A stretch of 64,000 nucleotides of DNA from Symmachiella dynata (GTDB taxonomy: Bacteria > Planctomycetota > Planctomycetia > Planctomycetales > Planctomycetaceae), in assembly GCF_007747995.1 (NCBI RefSeq), contig NZ_CP036276.1, positions 3,215,001 through 3,279,000 of the forward strand, read 5' to 3'. The position numbers were made by a program, and so were the translations under genes. Positions 35,751 to 45,070 of this stretch are shown in pieces (position 1 is the stretch's first letter; the number at the start of each line of letters is the position of its first letter). The notes beneath the pieces were generated by a model that did not search any database, was not told the origin of the DNA, and saw nothing but the letters and a program-made list of their open reading frames with translations.

Positions 35751-35969
35751 ATGGTCCACATCGTCGTTAACGAAGAGCAAGCGAAAATCATTCACAAGAC
35801 CTCCGGGAGGGTCGAAGTTCGCGATAGCCAAGGGAACCTTCTCGGATTCATTTCAGCGAACTCTGCAACTGAAGAAATCGCTATCGCTAAGGGCCGTATG
35901 GAATCGGATGAGCCAAGGCATACGACACAAGAGGTCCTGGAGCATCTTCAGTCCTGCACAATAGACTGA
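35751..35969 (+). CDS. Small hypothetical protein with antitoxin-like character
   Basis: A 72-aa protein with a GGGAGA ribosome-binding site six bases before the ATG. The sequence has two parts: 'MVHIVVNEEQAKIIHKTSG' with 'VEVRDSQGNLLGFIS' (a beta-rich SpoVT/Phd-like opening), then 'EEIAIAKGRMESDEPRHTTQEVLEHLQS', a helical tail. I recognise the pattern 'VRDxxGNxLG...EEIAIAKxRxxSDEPRxTTxEVLxHL' as a small family of planctomycetes that looks like antitoxins. No toxin gene is beside it, so a toxin-antitoxin role is only a suggestion. Confidence 0.75.
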   Translation: MVHIVVNEEQAKIIHKTSGRVEVRDSQGNLLGFISANSATEEIAIAKGRMESDEPRHTTQEVLEHLQSCTID

Positions 35970-36006
35970 AGTTAACTCGACCGTACGGCCAACCTTCGCA
36001 AATCGA

Positions 36007-36543
36007 CTAATTGCCAGGATTTGGATACGTTCTTGATTCAAGCGAGTTAGCGCGCTGGGTTTCTCCACTCAAAATCCGAGGCGAGATGATTCCCACAAAC
36101 ACCATGACAATTCCCAGGGCCACCATTCCGCAGACATGAATGATTCCAAGTACATTGTAATACTCGGCGTGGAGTTTCAATTGTCCGGAGCCGGCCGGCA
36201 ATTGAGCATCTAGCCAATTGTGAAAGGCCAACAACACGGTGTCTGGATACGGCCATGGCCTTGGCCAATCGGGGTTGTCCCGCGCGATTATCCAGCGATA
36301 TCGAATCCAAAGTAACCCCGCGAATGCGAACCACGACGTTAATGCAGCAACGCGTATAGCTGACGAACGATGCAGTTCCGGTTTGCGGCTGCGCGCAGAA
36401 TACCCCAGAAGAAAGCCTATGAGGCAAACACCAATGCAAACGGGCCAGAAGACGGTCATTATCACGTAGACGACGTGAACAACTTGAGTCAAGCCAGACC
36501 AGGCGACTTTAGATTGATGGAAATCTCCCACGAAGAACACCAT
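36007..36543 (-). CDS. Integral membrane protein of unknown function
   Basis: A 178-aa protein; ATG 36543 follows GGAGGG by four bases, and a GTG at 36558 is also in frame. Three hydrophobic segments are clear: around residues 20-48 ('VVHVVYVIMTVFWPVCIGVCLIGFLLG'), 62-80 ('IRVAALTSWFAFAGLLWI') and 133-155 ('GIIHVCGMVALGIVMVFVGII'), with a soluble loop containing 'RPWPYPDTVLLAFHNWLDAQLP' between the last two. No motif recognised. It begins 19 bases beyond the stop codon of the Asp-box gene and is probably co-transcribed with it. Confidence 0.7.
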   Translation of the reverse strand: MVFFVGDFHQSKVAWSGLTQVVHVVYVIMTVFWPVCIGVCLIGFLLGYSARSRKPELHRSSAIRVAALTSWFAFAGLLWIRYRWIIARDNPDWPRPWPYPDTVLLAFHNWLDAQLPAGSGQLKLHAEYYNVLGIIHVCGMVALGIVMVFVGIISPRILSGETQRANSLESRTYPNPGN

Positions 36544-36561
36544 AGTCCCTCCGTCCACGCA

Positions 36562-37716
36562 TCACATCCCGCAGTCCCAAATGTTCGCTACGATCTTGCG
36601 GTACGGACTGTCCTGATAGTAGATGTAATACGTCGTTACTAATTTGCCGTCGGGACGCTGCACTGTGCGAGGATAGCCTAGGTCGCGGCCGCCGGCGTTG
36701 GTATCTAGCACAAACGGTGCGCTCCAGGTTTTTCCCTCGTCGCTGCTGAACTTGGCGCAAACTTGAAACGGGGCCTTGCGGTCGCCGTAGGTCACGCACA
36801 GCCGTCCGTCTTGCAGCCGGAGCATTGCTGGCGGGTTGCCTTCGCCGACATCTTCGACGGCGTTGTTCAGGTACGTCCAACTGGCGCCATTGTCGTTTGA
36901 CTCCCAGGTGTCAATCCAACGGTGCTTGTCTTCGCCCAGCCCTTCACGGCGGCGAGTGGTCATCACCAATTTGTTCGGCGATAACCGCACGGTCGAAGGC
37001 ATGATCGAAAATCCGTTGGGTTCGGGGCCGACGTAGGACAAGAACTTCCAGGTCAATCCGCCATCGGTCGTGCGGCCGCAAAAGACGCGGCCTTCTTCGT
37101 TGTTGGATTTCGAACCGGTCAGAAAGACATGACAGTCCTTGGGGCCGTTGACGATGTAGTCCGAGCGGGCCATCACGCCCGGTTGCCCGAAGTCGGGGAC
37201 TTTGAACGGGCCTTTCCAAGTGTGCCCACGGTCGTAGGAATAGTACAGCCGCGAAACCCCGCCATGCACATTCTGGAACCGCATTGTCATGCAGAAATCG
37301 GGATGTGTGAAATCGATCGGTTCTGTGATGTCGGCCGGAGTCGGTTCGGTATGCTTCGGATCGGTCGTGCCGTGTCGCATGCCGCCTTGGTTGATAAGCA
37401 TCCCCTTGTCGTTGGGGAACTCCATCTTCCAAGTCTCACCGCCATCCAGACTGCGCGCTAAGACATGATACTCTGGTTTTTGACGATCGATGTTGTGACG
37501 TTCTTTGCCCAAGTCTTTGTGCGAACCGGTGCTGAATCCAACGAGAATTTCGTCTCCCCAAATCCACATGCCATGATTGGCCGGCCAGCCGCCGAACTTG
37601 CCCTCCTCACCGAACACGACGATTTTTTTCTCGACCTGGGGTTCGTCGGCACGGGTGAAAACCGGATTGGCACAAAGCAGGCTCAGACTGAGCAGACAAA
37701 ACAAGCCGCGACCCAT
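36562..37716 (-). CDS. Secreted sialidase-like (Asp-box/BNR) propeller protein, paralogue of the 1722-2816 gene
   Basis: A 384-aa protein; ATG 37716 opens a signal peptide (MGRGLFCLLSLSLLCANPVFTRA), so upstream in-frame codons are not used. Five Asp boxes are readable: SLDGGETW, SYDRGHTW, TTDGGLTW, SNDNGASW and SSDEGKTW. The N-terminal 'GKFGGWPANHGMWIWGDEILVGF' and C-terminal 'DLGYPRTVQRPDGKLVTTYYI' match the other Asp-box protein closely, so the two are paralogues. Compared with it there is an extra loop ('NQGGMRHGTTDPKHTEPTPAD'). Likely periplasmic or extracellular glycan hydrolysis or binding. Confidence 0.82.
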   Translation of the reverse strand: MGRGLFCLLSLSLLCANPVFTRADEPQVEKKIVVFGEEGKFGGWPANHGMWIWGDEILVGFSTGSHKDLGKERHNIDRQKPEYHVLARSLDGGETWKMEFPNDKGMLINQGGMRHGTTDPKHTEPTPADITEPIDFTHPDFCMTMRFQNVHGGVSRLYYSYDRGHTWKGPFKVPDFGQPGVMARSDYIVNGPKDCHVFLTGSKSNNEEGRVFCGRTTDGGLTWKFLSYVGPEPNGFSIMPSTVRLSPNKLVMTTRRREGLGEDKHRWIDTWESNDNGASWTYLNNAVEDVGEGNPPAMLRLQDGRLCVTYGDRKAPFQVCAKFSSDEGKTWSAPFVLDTNAGGRDLGYPRTVQRPDGKLVTTYYIYYQDSPYRKIVANIWDCGM

Positions 37717-37923
37717 GGGAATTCGCTCCGTAAATGCGTGGGGGAGGTTGAGATCGTTGGTCAATTCCAATGTACCCGCTCGCTCTGAAAAACGCACGTC
37801 CGTGCCAGCCCGTCCACCCCCAGATCAATGAGGGTGTGGGGCTGCACTGCAGACATCCCATGCACACATCGTGCGGATTACGACGGCGAAGCCATCGGTT
37901 TGGGATGGGGGAGGGAGCGTTTT

Positions 37924-38418
37924 TTAAACCGGCAATTCGGCTGCCATCACTTTTTCGGCCTGCTTGGCGTTGAAAGCGTGGATTTTTTTCCGCAACTCCG
38001 GCCGGCTGCAGGCCATGATGCGGATCGCCAACAATGCGGCGTTCTTGGCGCCGGCGCTGCCGATGGCCAATGTGCCGACCGGGATACCACCGGGCATTTG
38101 TACAGTCGACAGCAGCGAGTCCAGGCCGTTGAGTTTGCTTTCGATCGGTACACCCAATACCGGCAAGACCGTGTGGGCGGCGACGACACCAGCCAAGTGC
38201 GCGGCTCCCCCTGCCCCGGCGATGAGGACTTCGACACCCCGCTCTTCGGCAGTGGAAGAAAACTCGGTCACGACCGCCGGTGTGCGGTGCGCCGACATCA
38301 CGCGGCATTCAAAGGGGATGTCGAATTCTTTAAACATGTCGACAGCCGGGTTCATCGTGTCCCAGTCCGACGAGCTGCCCATGATGATTCCCACGAGGGG
38401 TTTATCGCTATTGCTCAT
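37924..38418 (-). CDS. purE: 5-(carboxyamino)imidazole ribonucleotide mutase
   Basis: A 164-aa class I PurE of standard length from ATG 38418. It moves the carboxylate of N5-CAIR to form CAIR in purine synthesis. Marks: 'GIIMGSSSDWDTM' (phosphate-binding), 'CRVMSAHRTP' with the catalytic His, 'LIAGAGGAAHLAGVVAAHT', 'PVLGVPI' and 'MPGGIPVGTLAIGSAGAKNAALLAIRIM'. No purK is beside it. It lies 141 bases downstream of pgk on the same strand, with a hairpin between. Confidence 0.97.
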   Translation of the reverse strand: MSNSDKPLVGIIMGSSSDWDTMNPAVDMFKEFDIPFECRVMSAHRTPAVVTEFSSTAEERGVEVLIAGAGGAAHLAGVVAAHTVLPVLGVPIESKLNGLDSLLSTVQMPGGIPVGTLAIGSAGAKNAALLAIRIMACSRPELRKKIHAFNAKQAEKVMAAELPV

Positions 38419-38478
38419 AACCGTTGCTCCTTTATTTATGTGGAACAGTCCTGTCCAGGAATGACCACTATGGGGTTC

Positions 38479-38501
38479 CACAGGTGGCTCGTCCGCCTGT
38501 G
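38479..38501. repeat. Inverted repeat between pgk and purE
   Basis: CACAGGTGG (38479-38487), loop CTCGT, CCGCCTGTG (38493-38501): a 9-bp stem with one G-U wobble. No T-run follows on the minus strand, so read-through from pgk to purE is possible. It may be another dispersed palindrome or a partial attenuator. Confidence 0.6.
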
Positions 38502-38559
38502 TGGTTGCTTAAATCTGCTGAGCGGGAAAAAACTGGCCCTACTGTTGTTTCACGTGGGG

Positions 38560-39747
38560 CTATTTGTCGTCGAGCAGGTTGACGGCGGCGAACTCTTGGC
38601 CTTCGAGCATCGCCAAACTGGCGCCACCACCGGTGCTGACGTGCGACACCTGTTCAGCAAAGCCAAGTTGCTGAACCGCGGCTGCGCTGTCCCCGCCGCC
38701 GATGATGCTGGTTCCGTCTCCATCGGCAATCGCCTGAGCGACCGCTTTGGTGCCGGCATCGAAGGGGGGCATTTCGAAGACGCCCATCGGACCGTTCCAG
38801 ACGATCGTTTTGGCGGCTTTGACCGTTTCGGCGTAAATCGCGGCCGTCTTCGGTCCGATGTCGAGGCCTTCGTAACCGTCGGGGATTTTACCAGCATCGA
38901 CCACAACCTTGTTGCAGTCACTGCTGAACGCGTCGCCGCAATGCGTGTCGACCGGCAGCATCAATTTGTCGCCGCCGCGCTCGATCAATTGTTTGGCCAG
39001 ATCGACTTTATCCTTTTCGACCAGACTGCCGCCAACTTGGCCCCCTTGGGCGAGTGAGAACGTATACGCCATCGCTCCGCCGATGAGGACTTTGTCACAG
39101 ATGCCGAGCAGGTTTTCGATGACGGTGATTTTGTCAGAAACCTTAGCTCCGCCTAAAATCGCTACAAACGGACGTTCCGGTTTGGCGATGGCGTCGCTGA
39201 GGTATTGAATCTCTTTAGCGACCAGAAAACCAGAAACCTTGGGCTTGTCTCCCATGGCTTGCGGGACGGCGACCATCGAGGCATCGGTGCGATGGCAAGT
39301 GCCGAACGCGTCGTTGCAATAAATGTCGGCCCCGTCGGCCAAGGCGGCGGCGAAATCGGCATCACCGGACTTTTCACCAGCATTGAACCGCAGATTTTCC
39401 AGCACCAGAACTCCACCATCGGCCAGCGCAGCCCGTTTGGCCCCTGCATCGTCGCCGATCGTGTCGGTGGCAAAGGCGACTTCTTGTCCGAGCAGTTCGG
39501 CCAGTTTGGCAGCGGCTGGCTTGAGGCTGTATTTGGCGTCGCCGCCGTCACCTTTGGGCCGCCCCGAATGGCTCATCAGGATTACGCGCCCGCCACGCTC
39601 AATCACCGATTTGATCGAGGGGAGTGCCATATTGATGCGGCGGTCATCAGTCACATTTTGATTATCATCGAGCGGAACGTTGAAATCGACCCGCATCAAA
39701 ACAGTTTTTCCGGAGGGATCGATGTCAGCGATTGTCTTTTTTGCCAT
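38560..39747 (-). CDS. pgk: Phosphoglycerate kinase
   Basis: A 395-aa glycolytic enzyme, typical length from ATG 39747. It transfers phosphate between 1,3-bisphosphoglycerate and ADP. Marks: '[14 protein letters not shown]' (N-terminal signature), '[11 protein letters not shown]' (one Ser for Leu change in the SHLGRP motif), '[14 protein letters not shown]', '[13 protein letters not shown]', '[16 protein letters not shown]', 'WNGPMGVFE' and '[16 protein letters not shown]'. No other glycolysis gene is adjacent; purE follows. Confidence 0.97.
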   Translation of the reverse strand: MAKKTIADIDPSGKTVLMRVDFNVPLDDNQNVTDDRRINMALPSIKSVIERGGRVILMSHSGRPKGDGGDAKYSLKPAAAKLAELLGQEVAFATDTIGDDAGAKRAALADGGVLVLENLRFNAGEKSGDADFAAALADGADIYCNDAFGTCHRTDASMVAVPQAMGDKPKVSGFLVAKEIQYLSDAIAKPERPFVAILGGAKVSDKITVIENLLGICDKVLIGGAMAYTFSLAQGGQVGGSLVEKDKVDLAKQLIERGGDKLMLPVDTHCGDAFSSDCNKVVVDAGKIPDGYEGLDIGPKTAAIYAETVKAAKTIVWNGPMGVFEMPPFDAGTKAVAQAIADGDGTSIIGGGDSAAAVQQLGFAEQVSHVSTGGGASLAMLEGQEFAAVNLLDDK

Positions 39748-40296
39748 AGTCTCTGTTGCCCTTCTGTCAACTAGGTCGCCGGCCCGTGCGATGCAGAAGA
39801 ATGGCCGACGTGTGGAGTGGACAATCCTAGACACCCTCACTGGGATTGCAAGTGATCGGTGACCTCTGTTGAGGAATGCGTTGTATAGCGGACCTAACGA
39901 ACGATTGGAATGTACGAGCGGCGCTCCAGCCGGCCGAATTTGCAAAAGGCTGTGAAGGTATAGCGGTCATGCGCGTTGTTGAATCGTCCCAGAACGACGC
40001 TACGGGTAATTCCCGGTTTGGACTTGCGGGACAGCTTGTGGAAGATCGATAGGAGTATATAGCCCCAGCTGATACTCCCCTGCCCGCCAACTGCGCGGCA
40101 CGGCCCCTGAAATACAAATATACGTGTTATGACTGTGTCGTCGTCTCGGGGATCTTTACGCCCCAGACACGATCTGTTTACTGAGAGAACGACTGACCGT
40201 CCGTCCAGCTTCCTGCGGCTCGAACTTGGCTGCGGTTACGCCGGTAAACAGCTCGTACACGGTAACGATACAGCGATTAACAACAACTGAGAGGAC
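39748..40296. other. 549-bp gap between divergent pgk and transporter genes
   Basis: It must contain promoters for pgk (minus) and the MMPL-type transporter (plus). No credible gene, tRNA or strong hairpin. A minus-strand 96-codon frame at 39827-40117 has a basic, Ser-rich, non-protein-like composition and I do not accept it. Confidence 0.5.
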
Positions 40297-42492
40297 GTGG
40301 CTTTGTCGACCCTTTCCGAGTTTTATCAAAAACACAGCGGCAAGTTGCTCCTCCTCACGCTGTTGTCATTTCCATTGCTGTTTGTCAAAGCACAAACATT
40401 GCCGGCCAACAACGACATCGAGACCTGGCTGCCTCGCGATTCCGAAGTCCGCTCCAACTATGAGGAATTCAAACGCGACTTTGGTGTGGAAGAACTCATC
40501 GTCGTCGGTATTGAAAACACATCGAAAGATGACGTGCTGGTCGAAGCGGTTTGCGAACGGCTGGAACGTCTCGACAGTGTGCGGAAATGTTGGTCTCCCG
40601 GACGGATGCAAGCCATTATGACCAGCTTCGGCGTTGACGACGTCGAAGCGGAATCGCGGCTGAAGGGATTGACCCTTTCCCAAGACGGCCGTTTGGTGGG
40701 ATTGATTTGCTTGTTGTCCCCCGAAGGATACGGCGATCGTGCAAAGACGGTCGATGCCGTGACCGGTGTGTTGGAGTATTGCCAACTCCGCGGCGATCAG
40801 GTCCGTCTGGCCGGCGCGCCGGTCATCGTGACTGAATTGGACCGCTTGGGGAGTGAAGAAGAAAACCAGAAATTCTTTTTCATCACCTTGTTGGTCTGTT
40901 GGGGTTTATTGGCTTACACCACGCGGCAATGGCAATTGTCACTCGCGCTGCTTGGACTGACCATTTGGGCCATTCAATTGACGTTAGCGGGGATCCACGT
41001 TGCCGGTGGGGAAATGAACTTCATCCTCAGCGCGTTGTCGGTGATGGTGATGATTTTTACGTTGGCGGTTTCGATTCACTTCATGCATTACTACACCGCC
41101 GCTTTAGAGGACGACGACCCATTGGGGCAGGCATTAAAAACTGCCTGGAAGCCCTGCTGCTTGGCGACGTTGACCACGACAATCGGTCTGGTTTCGTTGG
41201 CGGTCAGCGACATCCTCCCCGTCAATCAATTCGGTTATGCTGCTGCATGGGGCTCGGTGGTGGCATTGATTACCGGGTTGGGTTTAACGCCCGCTTTGAT
41301 GACGATCTGGCCACCGCAGGCTCAATCTGAAGAGCAAGGCGCAGCGATCATTTCTCGACTGGGAGATTGGATCTCGACACACAGCAAAGTCGTCTCAGCA
41401 GCTACGGTGACCATGATCATGGCGACCTGTGTGGGATTGATGTCGATCGAAACGAAGATCGATCCGCTCGACTTTCTTCCCAAAAACAGCAAAGTCCTGA
41501 CCGACGCACAGCGTGTGGAAGCTCAGCTCACAAACATCGACTCGATCGAAGCGGTCGTTGAATTTCGTAATAACGACCTGCCATTTACCCAGCGGTTGGA
41601 AAAGGTACGTGAAATCGAAGCGGTGATCGCCGGTCATCCCGCCGTACGGCACACGATTTCCTCGGCGTCGTTCTTCCCCTCCGAGATGCCGCAAAACCCG
41701 TTTACGCTGGGACGGCTTTTGAAACGCGCCGAATCGCAGCGGGAGCACAACGAATATATCGCCGATGGCGAACGGCTGTGGCGGATCTCCGCGCGAATTA
41801 GCACCAGTGAAGGATTGTCGCAGCACGAAATCTTCGAGCAACTGCAAGCACGGGCCGAAGGGTTGCCTGTCCGCTTTACCGGCATCGCCCCCATGCTGAA
41901 CCATGCTCAGCAGGAGATCTTTCGAGGGTTTCACGAGAGCTTTTTGATGGCGTTTTTGATCATCACCGGCGTAATGGTCGTTTCGTTGCGGTCTTGGAAA
42001 ACGGCCATGGTGGCGATGATTCCTAATCTGACGCCGATTTGTATTGTGTATGGAATTCTGGGTTGGGTCGGAATGCCGGTCGACATCGGTATGATGATGT
42101 CCGGTAGCATCGCTTTGGGAATTGCAGTGGACGGCACCTTCCATTTTCTCGTGCACTATCAAACGCAGTTCAACCGAGGAGTCTCCTCCTCTCAGGCGTC
42201 GTGTGAGGCACTACGGCAAACCGGGGTCCCGATCTTTAAGGCGGCCCTGATCTCCAGCATCGGCATGCTGGCGTTGACTCTGAGTAGCTTTGCACCGACA
42301 GCCCGGTTTGGCCTGTTGATGTGCTCGCTGTTGATTGCGGCCTTGGTTGGCGATTTGGTATTATTGCCAGCACTGTTGTGCCTCCGCCCGAGTCGTCTCC
42401 GTCAACAAGAGTCGGAGAAAGCGGAATTAGCGGGTCCACACAGGCTGCCAACAACGCCTGAACCGGCTGTATTGGCCGATAGGGTCGCATGA
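40297..42492 (+). CDS. MMPL/RND-superfamily transporter (SSD-type)
   Basis: A 731-aa polytopic protein with the two-fold RND layout: one N-terminal membrane segment (about residues 15-32), a periplasmic domain with 'NNDIETWLPRDSEVRSNYEEFKRDFG', a five-segment bundle (about 190-340), a second single segment (about 365-385), a second periplasmic domain with 'IDPLDFLPKNSKVLTDAQRVE', and a final bundle (about 550-700) with 'SIALGIAVDGTFHFLVHYQ'. The acidic residue in 'AVDGTFH' is the usual proton-relay position. Such proteins move lipids or hopanoid-like compounds in other bacteria. GTG 40297 or TTG 40303 are possible starts after GAGAGG. No membrane-fusion partner is adjacent. Confidence 0.85.
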   Translation: MALSTLSEFYQKHSGKLLLLTLLSFPLLFVKAQTLPANNDIETWLPRDSEVRSNYEEFKRDFGVEELIVVGIENTSKDDVLVEAVCERLERLDSVRKCWSPGRMQAIMTSFGVDDVEAESRLKGLTLSQDGRLVGLICLLSPEGYGDRAKTVDAVTGVLEYCQLRGDQVRLAGAPVIVTELDRLGSEEENQKFFFITLLVCWGLLAYTTRQWQLSLALLGLTIWAIQLTLAGIHVAGGEMNFILSALSVMVMIFTLAVSIHFMHYYTAALEDDDPLGQALKTAWKPCCLATLTTTIGLVSLAVSDILPVNQFGYAAAWGSVVALITGLGLTPALMTIWPPQAQSEEQGAAIISRLGDWISTHSKVVSAATVTMIMATCVGLMSIETKIDPLDFLPKNSKVLTDAQRVEAQLTNIDSIEAVVEFRNNDLPFTQRLEKVREIEAVIAGHPAVRHTISSASFFPSEMPQNPFTLGRLLKRAESQREHNEYIADGERLWRISARISTSEGLSQHEIFEQLQARAEGLPVRFTGIAPMLNHAQQEIFRGFHESFLMAFLIITGVMVVSLRSWKTAMVAMIPNLTPICIVYGILGWVGMPVDIGMMMSGSIALGIAVDGTFHFLVHYQTQFNRGVSSSQASCEALRQTGVPIFKAALISSIGMLALTLSSFAPTARFGLLMCSLLIAALVGDLVLLPALLCLRPSRLRQQESEKAELAGPHRLPTTPEPAVLADRVA

Positions 42493-42816
42493 CCGCCGAG
42501 AGTTTCGCTCTGAATCAACACTCTGCACGTCGATACTTTTCGTTGAGAGCTTGCCTTTCGCAAATTTAAGATACGTCTTGAAATCGTTCCCGCAACCGAG
42601 ACAATTGTCTTTCTCGCAAACGAGAGGACGCCAGGTGTTGGACCTCTTTCTCTGTTGAGAGGTTTCAAATCTCGCGGATGCGTATCCTGACCCTTAGTTT
42701 TTCGCGGTAATCTACAACCACAACCTGGTTTCGTCATACTGCACAAATTCGACAGCACGCGCGACTCGTCCCTTTGGAACGCTTGATCTCTTCTCACTGA
42801 TTTCGGAAGCCCTTGT
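42493..42816. other. 324-bp gap, nothing recognised
   Basis: Between two plus-strand genes. No credible reading frame or terminator is visible. It presumably carries the promoter of the reductase-SCP2 gene. Confidence 0.4.
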
Positions 42817-44292
42817 ATGTCCTACCAGTTACTGACCGGTGCCACTGGCCTATTGGGCCGTTATTTGATTCGTGACTTGATGCAAGCCGATGTCCCGTTG
42901 GCGGTGCTCGTCCGCCCAACGCGGAAGGCTTCGGTGCGTCAACGTGTTGAGCAAATGATGGCTTTCTGGGAAGAGCGTCTGGGGCATGCCATGCCCCGGC
43001 CGGTGGTCTTGGAGGGGGACATCAGCCAGGAAAACCTGGGGCTGGATGACCGCTCGGTTAAGTGGGTCGAAGAGCACTGCACCGGCATGATTCACAATGC
43101 CGCCAGTTTGACCTTCCACAGTACAGGACCCGAAAGCGAACCTTGGCGTTCAAACATCCAAGGGGTGCGGCACGTTTTGGATCTGTGTGAAAAGACAGGC
43201 ATCCGCCAGTTCTTGCACATGTCGACCGCTTATGTGTGCGGGCTCCGTGAAGGCCGCGTGCTTGAAACGGAATTGGATGTGGGGCAGGAACGGGGCAACG
43301 ATTATGAAATGAGCAAAATCGACGCCGAAAAAATGGTGCATGCGGCGTCATTCATTGATGACCTCACTATCTGTCGCCCAGCGATTATTGTCGGCGATTC
43401 CCAAACCGGCTACACAAGCACCTACCACGGGTTTTACGCCGCTTTGCAATTGGCCTACACCCTGGTCCGCTCGATGGAGCCGGACGACACCGGTCGCGTG
43501 CGTTCCATTGCGCGGTTCGAACTTTCCGGCAACGAATCCAAGAATCTAGTCCCTGTGGATTGGGTCAGTGCGGCAACGACCCATATCGTCACGCACCCGG
43601 AACTGCACGGTCAAACCTACCATCTCACGCCGCGGCATCCGGCGACGATTCGTCTGGTGAGCGATATTTTAGAAGACGCGACGCGGTTTTATAGTGCGAA
43701 GTTCGTGGGCGAAGATGCGGAAATCGACGATTGGGGCGAGGCCGAGCAAATCTTCAACGACAACATTCACGTCTACAACTCGTATTGGCGGGATGACCCG
43801 ACGTTTGATTGCACAAACACCTTAACCGCCATGCCGCACCTGCCCTGCCCCGACGTGGACCGCGAAATGTTGTTGCGGATGTCTAAGGTGGCGATCGACA
43901 GTAACTTCGGCGGTGGTCGTGACAAACGGGTTGACCTCGATTTCGACCCGCATCAACACCTCAAACCGTTGGTGGATGCCGGCGAAAAACAAACAAACGG
44001 CCAAGCCGACGCGCATCTCCTGGGACTGGAAGTTACCGGAGGTGGCGGGGGCGCTTGGCACCTGATGCTGCAAGATGGCAAGCTGGTGGGGGCTGATGTC
44101 GGCCGCGACCAAAAATGCACCGCCGTCTACCGACTGGATTCCGACACCTTCGCCACTTTGGCAACCGGCCAAGAATCAGCCAGCTCCGCCCTGGATAAAG
44201 GGCAATTGGTGATCGACGGCAACGGGCTGTCCCGCTCGGAACTGGTGGACATTTTCGACGAAATTGTCCGTGGCTCGGGTGTGGGGAAATAA
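42817..44292 (+). CDS. NAD(P)-dependent thioester-reductase-like SDR fused to a C-terminal SCP2-like domain
   Basis: A 491-aa protein. Residues 1-330 form an extended SDR of the NAD_binding_4 (thioester reductase/fatty acyl reductase) type: 'LLTGATGLLGRYLIRDLM' dinucleotide loop, 'HNAASLTFHS', 'FLHMSTAYVCGLREG', and a 'YEMSKIDAEKMV' active site with the Tyr-x3-Lys pair. Residues about 395-490 read as a sterol-carrier-protein-2-like domain ('GGGGGAWHLMLQDGKLVGADVGRD', 'CTAVYRLDSDTFATLATGQES', 'LVIDGNGLSRSELVDIF'). This suggests reduction of an acyl or carrier-bound lipid presented by the lipid-binding domain. It lies directly after the MMPL-type lipid transporter, which supports a lipid role. 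Convergent with nusB across a repeat-rich spacer. Confidence 0.8.
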   Translation: MSYQLLTGATGLLGRYLIRDLMQADVPLAVLVRPTRKASVRQRVEQMMAFWEERLGHAMPRPVVLEGDISQENLGLDDRSVKWVEEHCTGMIHNAASLTFHSTGPESEPWRSNIQGVRHVLDLCEKTGIRQFLHMSTAYVCGLREGRVLETELDVGQERGNDYEMSKIDAEKMVHAASFIDDLTICRPAIIVGDSQTGYTSTYHGFYAALQLAYTLVRSMEPDDTGRVRSIARFELSGNESKNLVPVDWVSAATTHIVTHPELHGQTYHLTPRHPATIRLVSDILEDATRFYSAKFVGEDAEIDDWGEAEQIFNDNIHVYNSYWRDDPTFDCTNTLTAMPHLPCPDVDREMLLRMSKVAIDSNFGGGRDKRVDLDFDPHQHLKPLVDAGEKQTNGQADAHLLGLEVTGGGGGAWHLMLQDGKLVGADVGRDQKCTAVYRLDSDTFATLATGQESASSALDKGQLVIDGNGLSRSELVDIFDEIVRGSGVGK

Positions 44293-44367
44293 CCCCTCCC
44301 TTGGACATTGTCACTACCCTCTTACTGCTGCAGCGCTCAGTTGAGTATAGCGTCGCTCCGATTCAGG

Positions 44368-44504
44368 GTGCCACTGACGACACGTCCGTCGTTGGCACGT
44401 GAACCGACGTCCCTGAGTAGGGGGAAGCTCAGCTTTACACGGCACTGGCGGGCAAGCCGCCAGTGGCACCCGTACTGAAGTCTAAGAGGCACCCGAACTG
44501 AAGT
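44368..44504. repeat. Cluster of hairpins and direct repeats between convergent genes
   Basis: A compound hairpin at 44368-44398 (GTGCCA/TGGCAC outer, ACGAC/GTCGT inner). A perfect 9-bp hairpin, CACTGGCGG-GCAAG-CCGCCAGTG (44443-44465). Then a 17-base direct repeat, GGCACCCGTACTGAAGT (44465-44481) and GGCACCCGAACTGAAGT (44488-44504), differing at one base. This resembles REP-type clusters common in planctomycete intergenic DNA; bidirectional termination between the convergent genes is also possible. Confidence 0.65.
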
Positions 44505-44529
44505 TTTATTAGCCGCTGGCGGATTCTTG

Positions 44530-44964
44530 TTACATCGCTTGCGTTGGAGCGTCGGGGGATTCGTCGGTCAGGGTGGGCATCAATTGGTCCAGGATCCCGT
44601 TAACGAATTGCGACGACTGTGCATTGCCGAATTTCTTAGCCAGCTCTAAGGATTCGTCGATCACCACCCGATTGGGCGTATCGGTATAGAGCAACTCGTA
44701 GGCGCCGAGACGCAACACGTTGCGATCGGTCGGCGCCATTCGCCGCAGCGACCAGTTGGCGGCCACTTCTTCGATGCGCGTATCGATGACGTTGCGCCAT
44801 TCCAGCGCACCGGTGAATAGTTTCCAGCAAAAATCGCGCAAGGCTTGGTCTTCAAGCCGTTCCTCGATGAATTCACCGGCAGACTCTAAATTGCCGGCGG
44901 GATTGAGATCCTGTCGGTAGAGCAGTTGGAGGGCCGTTTCTCGTGCCCGGCTGCGACGCGCCAT
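44530..44964 (-). CDS. nusB: Transcription antitermination factor NusB
   Basis: A 144-aa NusB of usual length from ATG 44964 (MARRSRARETALQLLYRQDL, the family's signature opening). The C-terminal part has 'RMAPTDRNVLRLGAYELLYTDTPNRVVIDESLELAKKFGNAQSSQFVNGILDQL'. NusB with NusE (S10) binds boxA RNA for rRNA antitermination. It follows ribH and rho on the same strand; ribH-nusB is one of the most conserved bacterial gene pairs, and the presence of rho upstream puts a terminator factor and an antitermination factor in one putative operon. Confidence 0.95.
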   Translation of the reverse strand: MARRSRARETALQLLYRQDLNPAGNLESAGEFIEERLEDQALRDFCWKLFTGALEWRNVIDTRIEEVAANWSLRRMAPTDRNVLRLGAYELLYTDTPNRVVIDESLELAKKFGNAQSSQFVNGILDQLMPTLTDESPDAPTQAM

Positions 44965-45070
44965 GAAAAGCCTTAGCCTCAAGCTGGAAGGAATTGCCGC
45001 TTGCGGCAATTAGGGGGGAGGGACTGGAAGAATGCAAGTCTGTTTTTCAATGTTGCCGAATCATCTCCGG

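Noticed and set aside
37828-39057. A 409-codon open frame on the plus strand covering purE and pgk.
   Set aside because: It runs antisense to two textbook enzymes and across their intergenic space, so it is a shadow.
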